From Sulfurimonas autotrophica (GTDB taxonomy: Bacteria; Campylobacterota; Campylobacteria; Campylobacterales; Sulfurimonadaceae): a stretch of 8,468 nt of DNA. Under the pieces are notes generated by a model. The model did not search any database. It had not been told where the DNA came from and saw only the letters and a program-made list of their open reading frames with translations. Every line of letters starts with the position of its first letter. The first letter of the stretch is position 1. Location: assembly GCA_015662405.1 (NCBI GenBank), contig DQUE01000142.1, forward strand, positions 1-8,468, in the 5' to 3' direction. A program made the position numbers and the translations under genes. Of the stretch, positions 1 through 6,737 are shown one piece after another.

Positions 1-1
1 A

Positions 2-553
2 GGTTCAATTTTTGGTATATATGAGGGTGATTTTGGAGCAAAAAATTTAGTAGCAGCGTGTTATGTAGTATATGGCCCTCGTGTTGAAATGATTTTTGCG
101 CATAATAAAACAAAATTATACCTCTTGCAGGCTGGCGAGTTTGAATTTATCAAAGAAATTAGACTCAATGAAAAAGGTAAACTCATGGCTCCAGGCGGAA
201 CACAGCAAAACTGGGAAAAGTACCATAAATCTATGATAGATGGCTTTTTTAGTGAAGGGTACCGTTTGCGATACTCTGGAGGAATGGTGCCTGATCTGCA
301 TCAGATTCTTCTCAAAGGCGGTGGACTCTTTAGCTATCCTGCAACAAGTGACAAACCACAAGGAAAACTTCGCTCTCTTTTTGAAGTTTTTCCGTTTGCT
401 TTTATTTATAAAAGATCAGGAGGGAGTGCGATTGATGGTAAGAGTGATCTCTTAACACTTGGACATGCACATATTCACGACACCTCTCCTTGTTTTTTTG
501 GTTCGAAGTATGAAATTGAACGTGTAAAAGAGGTATATGCACAAAATGCATGA
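2..553 (+). CDS. fbp: Class 1 fructose-1,6-bisphosphatase, 3' part (5' end outside window)
   Basis: Hydrolyses fructose 1,6-bisphosphate to fructose 6-phosphate and phosphate in the cytoplasm (gluconeogenesis; also useful to autotrophs). The frame is open from base 2 with no start, so the gene begins before the window; 183 codons are visible. The first residues, GSIFGIY, match the family's G-T/S-I-F stretch, followed by the conserved Val-Ala-Ala-x-Tyr-Val-Tyr-Gly segment. Later come RLRYSGGMVPDLHQILLKGG (substrate-binding Arg/Tyr region) and the family signature GKLRSLFEVFPFAF, whose Lys, Arg and Glu correspond to the substrate- and metal-binding residues of FBPase. A Gly-Gly-x-Ala-x-x-Gly segment then leads to the usual C-terminal end. 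No damage is seen. The last 17 bases overlap the start of the next gene, so the two are probably co-transcribed. Family assignment is firm; nothing can be said about the missing N-terminus. Confidence 0.95.
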   Translation, partial: GSIFGIYEGDFGAKNLVAACYVVYGPRVEMIFAHNKTKLYLLQAGEFEFIKEIRLNEKGKLMAPGGTQQNWEKYHKSMIDGFFSEGYRLRYSGGMVPDLHQILLKGGGLFSYPATSDKPQGKLRSLFEVFPFAFIYKRSGGSAIDGKSDLLTLGHAHIHDTSPCFFGSKYEIERVKEVYAQNA

Positions 554-743
554 AAAACCAAAAGATAAATTTGAACTCCATCTTGATGAGATGATACAAA
601 AGATTCAAGCGTGTCAAGAGCAAAAAGCACATAAAAGTTGTAGTGCTTGTGAAGACTTTTTACAATGTGAGTTGCGAAATGAATATATCAAAGCAGTATA
701 TAACAGTATGTCAAAAGGTGAAACAGGCGGATTTGAGTTTTAA
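537..743 (+). CDS. Small conserved-type protein with four-cysteine motif, function unknown
   Basis: A 68-residue cytoplasmic protein without signal peptide or membrane segment. The N-terminal third is charged and likely helical (residues 6-33). Four cysteines follow the pattern C26-x8-C35-x2-C38-x5-C44, which could hold zinc or an Fe-S cluster or form disulfides; this is inference. The tail ends in GGFEF. I recall a similar short protein between fbp and metG in Campylobacter (Cj0839c region), which argues for a real gene, but no function is known to me. The start is ambiguous: ATG 537 lies only 3 bases after an AAAAGAGG Shine-Dalgarno-like stretch (526-533), while in-frame ATG 546 lies 12 bases after it; the protein would differ by three residues. 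The gene overlaps fbp by 17 bases, suggesting translational coupling, and ends just before the metG promoter. Confidence 0.8.
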   Translation: MHKMHEKPKDKFELHLDEMIQKIQACQEQKAHKSCSACEDFLQCELRNEYIKAVYNSMSKGETGGFEF

Positions 744-749
744 ATTCAC

Positions 750-778
750 TTGGCATTGTAAAACATTTTAGATAAAAT
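750..778 (+). promoter_or_regulatory. Probable sigma70-type promoter of metG
   Basis: TTGGCA (750-755) and TAAAAT (773-778) each match the -35 and -10 consensus at five of six positions and are separated by exactly 17 bases. Transcription would start near 785, giving a leader of about 20 bases before the TTG start of metG. The element lies in the 62-base gap after the small Cys protein, so metG may be expressed independently of fbp. No operator or riboswitch is visible in so short a leader. Confidence 0.6.
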
Positions 779-805
779 ACAGTAAATATTTAACAGGAAT
801 AGAAA

Positions 806-2731
806 TTGAGCAAATATATAACAACACCCATATACTATGTAAACGGAGAGGCTCACATTGGGCATGCTTATACAACCTTTATAGCAGATACAGTTGCACG
901 ATATGAACGATTAAAAGGAGAAGATACTTTCTTTTTAACAGGGACAGATGAACATGGACAAAAAATAGAAGAGTCTGCAAAAAAGGTTGGCAAACCTACG
1001 CAAGAGTTTGCAGATGAAATAAGTGCTACTTTTAAAAATCTTTGGGATGAGTTTGGCATCAGCTATGATAAATTTATACGTACAACTGATGAAAAACACA
1101 TGCAAGGTGTGCAAAAAGCTTTTGAAGTCATGTACGCAAAAGGTGATATCTATAAAGATTTCTATGAAGGACATTACTGCGTAAGTTGTGAAACATTTTT
1201 TCCTGAAACCCAGCTCATAGATGGTGAGTTTTGCCCAGATTGTGGGAGATCAACAACTGTTGTCAAAGAGGAGAGTTATTTCTTTAGACTTTCAAATTAT
1301 GAAGAAAAACTTTTAAAACATTATGAAGAAAATCCTGATTTTATTATGCCGCGTTCTCGCGCAAATGAAGTTGTAAGCTTTGTAAAAGGTGGACTTCATG
1401 ATCTTTCTGTAACGCGTACATCTTTTAGTTGGGGTGTAAAGATGCCTCAAAGCATAGGTGATGAGAAGCATGTTATGTATGTTTGGCTTGATGCACTTCT
1501 TAACTATATTACAGCACTTGGATATGGTACAGATGAAGAAAAAATGCACTATTGGCCTGCTGATATTCATTTTGTTGGTAAAGACATTCTTCGTTTTCAT
1601 GCTATTTACTGGCCCGCATTTTTGATGAGTCTTGACCTGCCTCTTCCAAAACATATAGGTACACATGGCTGGTGGACACGAGATGGGGAAAAAATGAGCA
1701 AATCAAAAGGAAATGTTGTCTCTCCAAAAGAGGTTGCTGATGCTTATGGTGTTGAAAATTTACGATATTTTATGCTCAGAGAAGTTCCTTTTGGACAGGA
1801 TGGTGATTTTTCACAACGTGCTTTTATAGATAGAATTAATTCTGAACTTAGTAATGATTTAGGAAACTTACTCAATCGCATTATTGGCATGAGTGGCAAA
1901 TACTCTGATTATGTAATAGATAGTGTGGATGTAGAAAAATATCATTCTCAAGAGATTGAGCAAATGAATCTTATTTTAGACTCTTTGGATGCATTTATAG
2001 AAAACTTACAGCCGCACAGATATCTAGAAGAGCTTTGGAGACTTTTTTCTATTGGAAACGGAGTTATTCAGGAGTATGAACCATGGGTAAAAATGAAAAA
2101 TGGGCAAAAAGATGAAGCACTTGCTACAGTTGCTGTTGTTGCAAATATTTTAGCAAAAGCTGCCATAATGCTCCACCCTGTTATGCCAAATACCACAAAT
2201 ACAATAGCTGATGCCCTCTCTTTTGAAATAAATACACAGAGCTATAAAGAGCTTGTTCAAGAGAAGAAACTACTAAAATTATTTAATATCAAAAAAGTGC
2301 CTCCTCTTTTTCCAAGAGTTGAGGAGCCTTTAATGCAAGAAGCACCAAAAGCTGAACCTACAACAATGAAAAAAGAGGAGAAAAAATCTTCAAAAGAGGA
2401 TGATAATCTCATAACAATTGGTCAATTTTTTGAAACTTCTTTAAAAGTTGGTACTATTGTTAGCGCGCAAGAGGTTGTAAAAAGTAAAAAACTTTTAAAG
2501 TTGCAAATTGATTTAGGTGAAGAGAATCCTAGACAAGTTGTTGCTGGAATTAAGGAGTTTTATTCTCCGGATGCTTTGATAAATACGCAAGTATGTGTTG
2601 TAGCAAACTTAAAACCTGCAAAACTTATGGGCATGATAAGTGAAGGAATGCTGCTTGCTGCTAAAGATGAAGAGGGTTTGTGTTTAATTAGACCTGAAAA
2701 ATCTAAAAAAGCAGGCACACCTATTGGATGA
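806..2731 (+). CDS. metG: Methionyl-tRNA synthetase with C-terminal tRNA-binding domain
   Basis: Charges tRNA-Met (initiator and elongator) with methionine using ATP; cytoplasmic and essential. The start is TTG 806, with AGGA (795-798) seven bases upstream; the encoded MSKYITTPIYYVNG is the family's normal N-terminus, so no upstream start is needed. The class I motif HIGH is at residues 17-20 and KMSKS at 296-300. The connective-peptide zinc knuckle has four cysteines, C125-x2-C128 and C143-x2-C146. The anticodon-binding helical domain follows (about 360-510). A Lys/Glu-rich linker (about 513-535) leads to an EMAP-II-like tRNA-binding (OB-fold) domain from about 537 to the end, ending in the typical GTPIG. 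At 641 residues it is full length for the homodimeric bacterial form. The stop overlaps the next gene's start as ATGA, so the downstream gene is probably translationally coupled. Confidence 0.98.
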   Translation: MSKYITTPIYYVNGEAHIGHAYTTFIADTVARYERLKGEDTFFLTGTDEHGQKIEESAKKVGKPTQEFADEISATFKNLWDEFGISYDKFIRTTDEKHMQGVQKAFEVMYAKGDIYKDFYEGHYCVSCETFFPETQLIDGEFCPDCGRSTTVVKEESYFFRLSNYEEKLLKHYEENPDFIMPRSRANEVVSFVKGGLHDLSVTRTSFSWGVKMPQSIGDEKHVMYVWLDALLNYITALGYGTDEEKMHYWPADIHFVGKDILRFHAIYWPAFLMSLDLPLPKHIGTHGWWTRDGEKMSKSKGNVVSPKEVADAYGVENLRYFMLREVPFGQDGDFSQRAFIDRINSELSNDLGNLLNRIIGMSGKYSDYVIDSVDVEKYHSQEIEQMNLILDSLDAFIENLQPHRYLEELWRLFSIGNGVIQEYEPWVKMKNGQKDEALATVAVVANILAKAAIMLHPVMPNTTNTIADALSFEINTQSYKELVQEKKLLKLFNIKKVPPLFPRVEEPLMQEAPKAEPTTMKKEEKKSSKEDDNLITIGQFFETSLKVGTIVSAQEVVKSKKLLKLQIDLGEENPRQVVAGIKEFYSPDALINTQVCVVANLKPAKLMGMISEGMLLAAKDEEGLCLIRPEKSKKAGTPIG

Positions 2732-3741
2732 GGCTTGAAAATACACTAGCACTTATACATGGAGAGTTGATAAACACTCCATGTATAAATAGTTTTAATA
2801 ATGTTGTACTTGATGCAAAAGCTGTAAAAAGAGGAGATCTTTTTATAGCTTTTGATGAAAACTCTATAGAAGATGCTATTTTTAATGGTGCTTATGGTGT
2901 TATCTTTGATAAACCTACACAAATAACAGACAATGAAATTGCCTGGATAAAAGTTGCAAACCTTGAAGATTCTCTTAAACGCCTGCTACGCTTTAGGCTT
3001 ATAAGTAAAGAGATAACTGCATATTCCTGTGATGAAATCACTCTCAAACTTGCCATACAGATTGTAACAGAGCCAAACTTTATTGTTTTACATGGGAGTC
3101 TGCAATCAATATTTAAAGAGCTTTATTATGTAGAAAATTCTACTACAGTACTCTTTAGCCCTACCCTAACCCCTGCTGATCTCTTTACTAGCATTAAAGA
3201 GCTTCCAAAAAGTAAAAGATCAATTATAGATATCATTAGAAAGACTCTATTTGAAACATCTTTTATCTATAATAATGTTTTTTATGAAAGAGAGCTCATT
3301 GCACCGCTTTTTATACCCTACCTTGAACGTTTACTCTATCTACTACAGAGTTTAAAGATAGAATTTCGACTTAGAAAGTTTACGCAAATAGATCATTTTG
3401 AAGCAGTCTTTGTAAATAGAAATTTTGAGATAAAAGAGTTTGGCAATAGTGATAGGGTGCTCATTTTTGAAAAAAGCATCTCTTTTATAGAGGATGAGAT
3501 CGGCTTTTTACAAAAACATGCCCCATGGGCAAAAATAATCTATATAGTTCCTTTTTCATCGAAAGGCTTACTCTCTACAGCTACTTTTAAGAGTGAAAAT
3601 ATTTTTTTCTACACAGATAGTAAAGAGCTAAAAACCATTTTACACGCAAATAGTTTTCATTTTGCACTTATAGGGGGTATAGACAGGTCAATATTAGAGG
3701 AGCTTTCAATAAAGCAAACACAATTAACTTTGGATTTTTAA
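2728..3741 (+). CDS. Mur ligase-like protein with eroded ATP-binding site, function unknown
   Basis: A 337-residue protein without signal peptide. Residues 29-42 (DAKAVKRGDLFIAF) resemble the D-S-R-x-V-x-x-G-D-L-F-x-A motif of the MurE/MurF N-terminal domain. A GAYGVIF segment (54-60) and a 'WIKV...LEDSLKRLLRFR' stretch (73-90) also align with that domain's end. Where Mur ligases carry the P-loop (TGxxGKTTxKE), this protein has HGSLQSIFKEL (122-132): the glycine, serine and KEL survive, but the nucleotide-binding Gly-Lys-Thr-Thr is lost. The remaining 200 residues lack recognisable Mur catalytic motifs. I infer a catalytically dead Mur relative, perhaps structural or regulatory in cell-wall synthesis. 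I recall an uncharacterised gene in the same place after metG in Campylobacter (Cj0837c). The ATGA overlap with metG and lack of a good Shine-Dalgarno site indicate coupled translation. The frame is intact, so this is not a pseudogene. The function is not established. Confidence 0.85.
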   Translation: MRLENTLALIHGELINTPCINSFNNVVLDAKAVKRGDLFIAFDENSIEDAIFNGAYGVIFDKPTQITDNEIAWIKVANLEDSLKRLLRFRLISKEITAYSCDEITLKLAIQIVTEPNFIVLHGSLQSIFKELYYVENSTTVLFSPTLTPADLFTSIKELPKSKRSIIDIIRKTLFETSFIYNNVFYERELIAPLFIPYLERLLYLLQSLKIEFRLRKFTQIDHFEAVFVNRNFEIKEFGNSDRVLIFEKSISFIEDEIGFLQKHAPWAKIIYIVPFSSKGLLSTATFKSENIFFYTDSKELKTILHANSFHFALIGGIDRSILEELSIKQTQLTLDF

Positions 3742-3785
3742 TAAATCATGATACATTACATAAAACTATTTCAAAAGGATGCAAA

Positions 3786-4316
3786 ATGAAAAAAATCATG
3801 CTCGCTCTACTCTTTATCGGTGCTTCACTCTATGCACTTGAAGTACAACATACAACTGTTGCATTTACTGCGTTTAAAACCTATGCAAAAAAAGGTGTAA
3901 GTGGTGTTTTTGATAAAGTTAGTATTACAACTGCAAAAGCCGATACTGTTGCACAACTTTTAAAAAATGCAACTGCAGATATCGATACCACAAGTGTAAA
4001 TAGTGGAAATAAAGGTAGAGATGCAAAACTTGTAACAGCATTTTTTCAAGTTCAAAATGTAAAAAAGATAAAAGCAACGATTACTGATGTAAAAAAAGAT
4101 ACGCTTTTAGTCCAGCTTACAATGAATAAAAAAAGCCTTAATATTCCAATGAGCTATAGTGCAGAAAAAGGCACAATCAAAGCCAAAGGAGTAATAGATT
4201 TAGCTGACTTTGTAATGATAAAATCACTCAAGTCAATTAATAAAGCTTGTTATGCACTCCATCAGGGAAAAACATGGCAAGATGTAAATATATCTTTTAC
4301 AATGCAATATAAATAG
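3786..4316 (+). CDS. YceI-family periplasmic protein
   Basis: A 176-residue secreted protein. The ATG 3786 start is well placed six bases after AAGGA (3775-3779). A Sec signal peptide (MKK, hydrophobic core, SLYA) is probably cleaved after Ala17. The mature part matches the YceI domain, a lipocalin-like beta-barrel known in other members to bind polyisoprenoids or amphiphilic ligands. The Thr-Ser-Val-Asn-Ser-Gly-Asn-x-x-Arg-Asp-x-x-Leu stretch followed by Phe-Phe is the family's conserved SIDTG..RD..L..FF segment. A single cysteine lies near the C-terminus in NKACYALH. The stop TAG is immediately followed by the ATG of the TRAP-type binding protein, so the two form a tight operon. A 44-base gap with no clear terminator separates it from the Mur-like gene; only weak promoter-like sequence is seen there. 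The ligand is unknown. Confidence 0.9.
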   Translation: MKKIMLALLFIGASLYALEVQHTTVAFTAFKTYAKKGVSGVFDKVSITTAKADTVAQLLKNATADIDTTSVNSGNKGRDAKLVTAFFQVQNVKKIKATITDVKKDTLLVQLTMNKKSLNIPMSYSAEKGTIKAKGVIDLADFVMIKSLKSINKACYALHQGKTWQDVNISFTMQYK

Positions 4317-5450
4317 ATGAATCGTAGAGATTTTTTAAGCACAGCAACATTCACTTCAGCAGCTATAGCACTCAATGGTTGCAATGAAGGCAATCATGTG
4401 GCAATAGATTATTCAAAACACCCACAAAAACAAAACAGTGCTACTAAAAATGTCCATTTCAACAAAAATAAAAAAACAGTTATAAAGTTGGCAACAAGCT
4501 GGCCGGCACACTTTCCTATAATGGGTACAGGAGTTGAAGAGTTTGCAAAACGCATTCAAGAGATAAGTAGTGGCACTTTAGAGATTAAGATTTACCCTAA
4601 AAATGTTCTTATTCCTGCTTTAGCTGTATTTGATGCCTGCTCTAGTGGTCAAATAGATGCCTTTCACTCTGGGCCATATTATTGGAAAGGGAAAAATTCT
4701 GCTTTTTCACTCTATAGTGGCATTCCTTTTGGCTTTACAGCAGAAGAGGTGAATTCTTGGATGCTCTATGGTGAGGGAATGGATTTATGGAGGGAACAAT
4801 ATGCAAAATATAACCTTTATCCTTTTTTAGGTGGGAATACAAATATTCAGATGGGTGGATGGTTTCGAAAGCCTATTAAGTCACTTGCAGATATGCAAGG
4901 GCTCAAAATGCGTATTCCTGGTCTTGGTGGAGAGGTTTTTTCTCGTATGGGTGTGAATCCTATTTTACTCCCTGCTGGAGAGATATACACTTCACTAGAG
5001 CGAGGTGTCATAGACGCCACAGAGTGGGTTGGACCTGCGCTTGATATTGCAATGGGGTTTTATAAAGTTGCTCCTTATTATTATTCTGGATGGCATGAAC
5101 CGGGTTCTGTACTAGAACTGACATTTAATAAATATACATGGGATAAGCTCGCACAAGAGCATCAATCAATGATAGAAGTAGCTGCTAGTGAAATGAATGC
5201 AAATATGACGACCAAGTTTCATTATGAAAATATACATGCCCTGCAAAGACTCAAAAGTTTAGGTGTTACACTTGCAAAATTTCCAGATGATGTAGTACAA
5301 GCTGGTAAAGAGGCACTAGAGAAGACTATTGCTGATTTGAGCACTCAAAATAGCGATTTTGCCAGAGTCTATACATCTATAAAAGCACATTTAGATCTCT
5401 CAAAAGAGTGGAGTGATGCAAGTTTAGGATACTTTTTAAATATACGGTAG
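4317..5450 (+). CDS. TRAP transporter substrate-binding protein (DctP/TakP-like), Tat signal
   Basis: The extracytoplasmic receptor of a tripartite ATP-independent periplasmic transporter, delivering an organic acid or similar anion to a DctQM-type membrane unit. The N-terminus MNRRDFLS is a twin-arginine signal, followed by a hydrophobic stretch and LNGC, a lipobox-like site at Cys22. The mature domain starts about residue 56 with KLATSWPAHFP. It contains Gln178 in NTNIQMGGWFRKP, Arg199 in KMRIPG (the family's carboxylate-binding arginine), and Glu236-Trp237 in DATEWVGP. These resemble the alpha-keto-acid/lactate binding subgroup (TakP-like), where such residues place a cation and the substrate. 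Its 377 residues are full length. The ATG directly follows the stop of the YceI gene with no clear Shine-Dalgarno site, implying re-initiation. No dctQ or dctM lies in the window, so it is either an orphan receptor or served by a distant permease. Substrate assignment is inference. Confidence 0.92.
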   Translation: MNRRDFLSTATFTSAAIALNGCNEGNHVAIDYSKHPQKQNSATKNVHFNKNKKTVIKLATSWPAHFPIMGTGVEEFAKRIQEISSGTLEIKIYPKNVLIPALAVFDACSSGQIDAFHSGPYYWKGKNSAFSLYSGIPFGFTAEEVNSWMLYGEGMDLWREQYAKYNLYPFLGGNTNIQMGGWFRKPIKSLADMQGLKMRIPGLGGEVFSRMGVNPILLPAGEIYTSLERGVIDATEWVGPALDIAMGFYKVAPYYYSGWHEPGSVLELTFNKYTWDKLAQEHQSMIEVAASEMNANMTTKFHYENIHALQRLKSLGVTLAKFPDDVVQAGKEALEKTIADLSTQNSDFARVYTSIKAHLDLSKEWSDASLGYFLNIR

Positions 5451-5516
5451 TTTAGGCTCTTTATTTGCTTTAAAATAGTAATATTTTAAAAAAAGTTATA
5501 TAAAGAGTTTGGATTG
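5448..5516 (+). promoter_or_regulatory. Possible RNA structure hiding the start site of the glycoside hydrolase-like gene
   Basis: Bases 5448-5464 can pair with 5500-5516 in 17 consecutive pairs, six of them G-U; the core CTCTTTAT/ATAAAGAG is perfect. The right arm contains the AAAGAG Shine-Dalgarno sequence (5502-5507) and the TTG start; the left arm begins at the stop codon of the upstream gene. A second, inner AT-only hairpin sits inside the loop. In a read-through transcript this helix would block initiation unless opened, for example by a ribosome finishing the upstream gene. This comes from pairing by eye only; no folding energy was computed. Confidence 0.35.
5469..5490. repeat. AT-only inverted repeat (9-base arms)
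   Basis: TTTAAAATA (5469-5477) and TATTTTAAA (5482-5490) are perfect inverted copies separated by GTAA. The repeat lies in the 63-base gap before the glycoside hydrolase-like gene. It could be a protein-binding operator, a very weak terminator hairpin, or a chance product of AT-rich sequence. There is no GC stem with a T-run, so a strong intrinsic terminator is unlikely. Confidence 0.4.
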
Positions 5517-6737
5517 AAAAAATTACTGTTTTTTACATTTTTATTTGCCACATCTCTATATGCATCTTTTACGGGAAGAGTTGTTGATATAAATACTTCA
5601 CGGCCTATTGCTGGTGCGATTATAAGTGATACGAACTTTTCTGTAAAAAGTGATGAAAATGGCTCTTTTTTAATTGACTCAAAAGAAAAAGTTTATCATA
5701 TAAAAGCATATGGTTACAGACCGTACACATTTTCATCTGATGTAAATACAAGCACGATAAAACTTACGCCTATTCATATAAAAGCACTCTATCTCACCTT
5801 TTGGGGCGCAAGTAATAATTCTAAAACCTTAAAAAGAATACTCAAGCTTATCGATGAAACAGAGGCTAATGCACTAGTCGTTGATGTAAAAAATGAATAT
5901 GGTTCAACATCTTTTTGGACAGGGTTTGAACAAGCAAATAGATATGGAGCTCATAAAAACCGTACAAACCGTAATATTCAAAAGTTTATGAAAACATTAA
6001 AAGAAAGAAATATTTATACAATTGCAAGAATTGTAACCTTCAAAGATGAGTTGCAAGCTTCAAATAACGTCGATTATGCAATAAAAAAAGATTCTAACAA
6101 TACTATATGGAGAAACCATGATAGCATGGCTTGGGTTGATCCTTTTGATAAACGTGCGCATAATTATGCTATTGCTATTGCTGAAGAGGCTGCTAAAGTT
6201 GGTTATGATGAGATCAATTTTGACTACATCCGCTTTCCTGCAAAAAAAGGGCTCAAGTTTTCAAAACAGAATAATTTGAAAAATCGTATAAAAGCAATAG
6301 AAGAGTTTTTAGATTTGGCACAAGAAAGATTAAGAAAATATGGTGTATTTATCTCTGTAGATACCTATGGGAATATCTGTTGGGCAAAAGATGATAATGG
6401 TATAGGTCAGAGTGTCTCCTCTTTGGCAGCACATGCTGATTATCTATGTCCAATGCTCTACCCTTCAGGTTTTTCAAGTGGATCTTTTTATTTTAAATAT
6501 CCTGCCAAACATCCTTATGAAGTTGTCTATAGAAGTATAAAAAAGATTCAAGATAAAATACCAAGTAGCAGAGTAAGACCGTGGTTGCAATATTTTAAAG
6601 ATTATACACAGTCAAAAAAAGCATATAAAAGAGAAGAGATTCAAAAACAGATAAAAGCAGCTGAAGATATAGGGGCAAATGGGTGGATGCTTTGGTCTCC
6701 CTCTAGTAAATATCATAAAGAGTATTTACGCCGATAA
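5514..6737 (+). CDS. Secreted putative glycoside hydrolase (DUF4015-like) with carboxypeptidase-regulatory-like domain
   Basis: A 407-residue exported protein. It starts at TTG 5514, six bases after AAAGAG (5502-5507); MKKLLFFTFLFATSLYA is a Sec signal cleaved after Ala17, and the start is chosen so that the signal is complete. Residues 18-88 form a small beta-sandwich resembling carboxypeptidase-regulatory-like domains (GRVVD...PIAGAIIS...DENGSF). From about 90 to the end is a TIM-barrel-like domain of the DUF4015 putative glycosyl hydrolase type. Its family landmarks include VVDVKNEYG (Asp124, Glu128), IYTIARIVTFKD, DEINFDYIRFP (Asp232, Glu233, Asp237, Arg240), SVDTYG (Asp283) and GANGWMLWSPSSKY near the end. 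Acidic residues at strand ends are catalytic candidates. The substrate is unknown; cell-wall or surface polysaccharide is a guess. Its final 12 bases overlap the convergent metallopeptidase gene. Confidence 0.88.
   Translation: MKKLLFFTFLFATSLYASFTGRVVDINTSRPIAGAIISDTNFSVKSDENGSFLIDSKEKVYHIKAYGYRPYTFSSDVNTSTIKLTPIHIKALYLTFWGASNNSKTLKRILKLIDETEANALVVDVKNEYGSTSFWTGFEQANRYGAHKNRTNRNIQKFMKTLKERNIYTIARIVTFKDELQASNNVDYAIKKDSNNTIWRNHDSMAWVDPFDKRAHNYAIAIAEEAAKVGYDEINFDYIRFPAKKGLKFSKQNNLKNRIKAIEEFLDLAQERLRKYGVFISVDTYGNICWAKDDNGIGQSVSSLAAHADYLCPMLYPSGFSSGSFYFKYPAKHPYEVVYRSIKKIQDKIPSSRVRPWLQYFKDYTQSKKAYKREEIQKQIKAAEDIGANGWMLWSPSSKYHKEYLRR

Noticed and set aside
402..632. Minus-strand open frame of 76 codons across the fbp / small-protein junction
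   Set aside because: It is antisense to two supported genes, and no promoter or Shine-Dalgarno site is evident.
750..765. TTGGCATTGT as a sigma54 (-24/-12) promoter
   Set aside because: The GG is not followed ten bases later by GC; a sigma70 reading with a matching -10 at 17 bases fits better.
1313..1666. Minus-strand open frame of 117 codons
   Set aside because: It lies wholly antisense to metG's catalytic core, has no ribosome site, and its predicted protein has the Cys/His/Lys-rich look of an antisense shadow.
3742..3785. Separate promoter for the YceI gene (TTGGAT at 3730, TACATT at 3752)
   Set aside because: Only three and four of six consensus matches; cannot be told from background AT-rich sequence.
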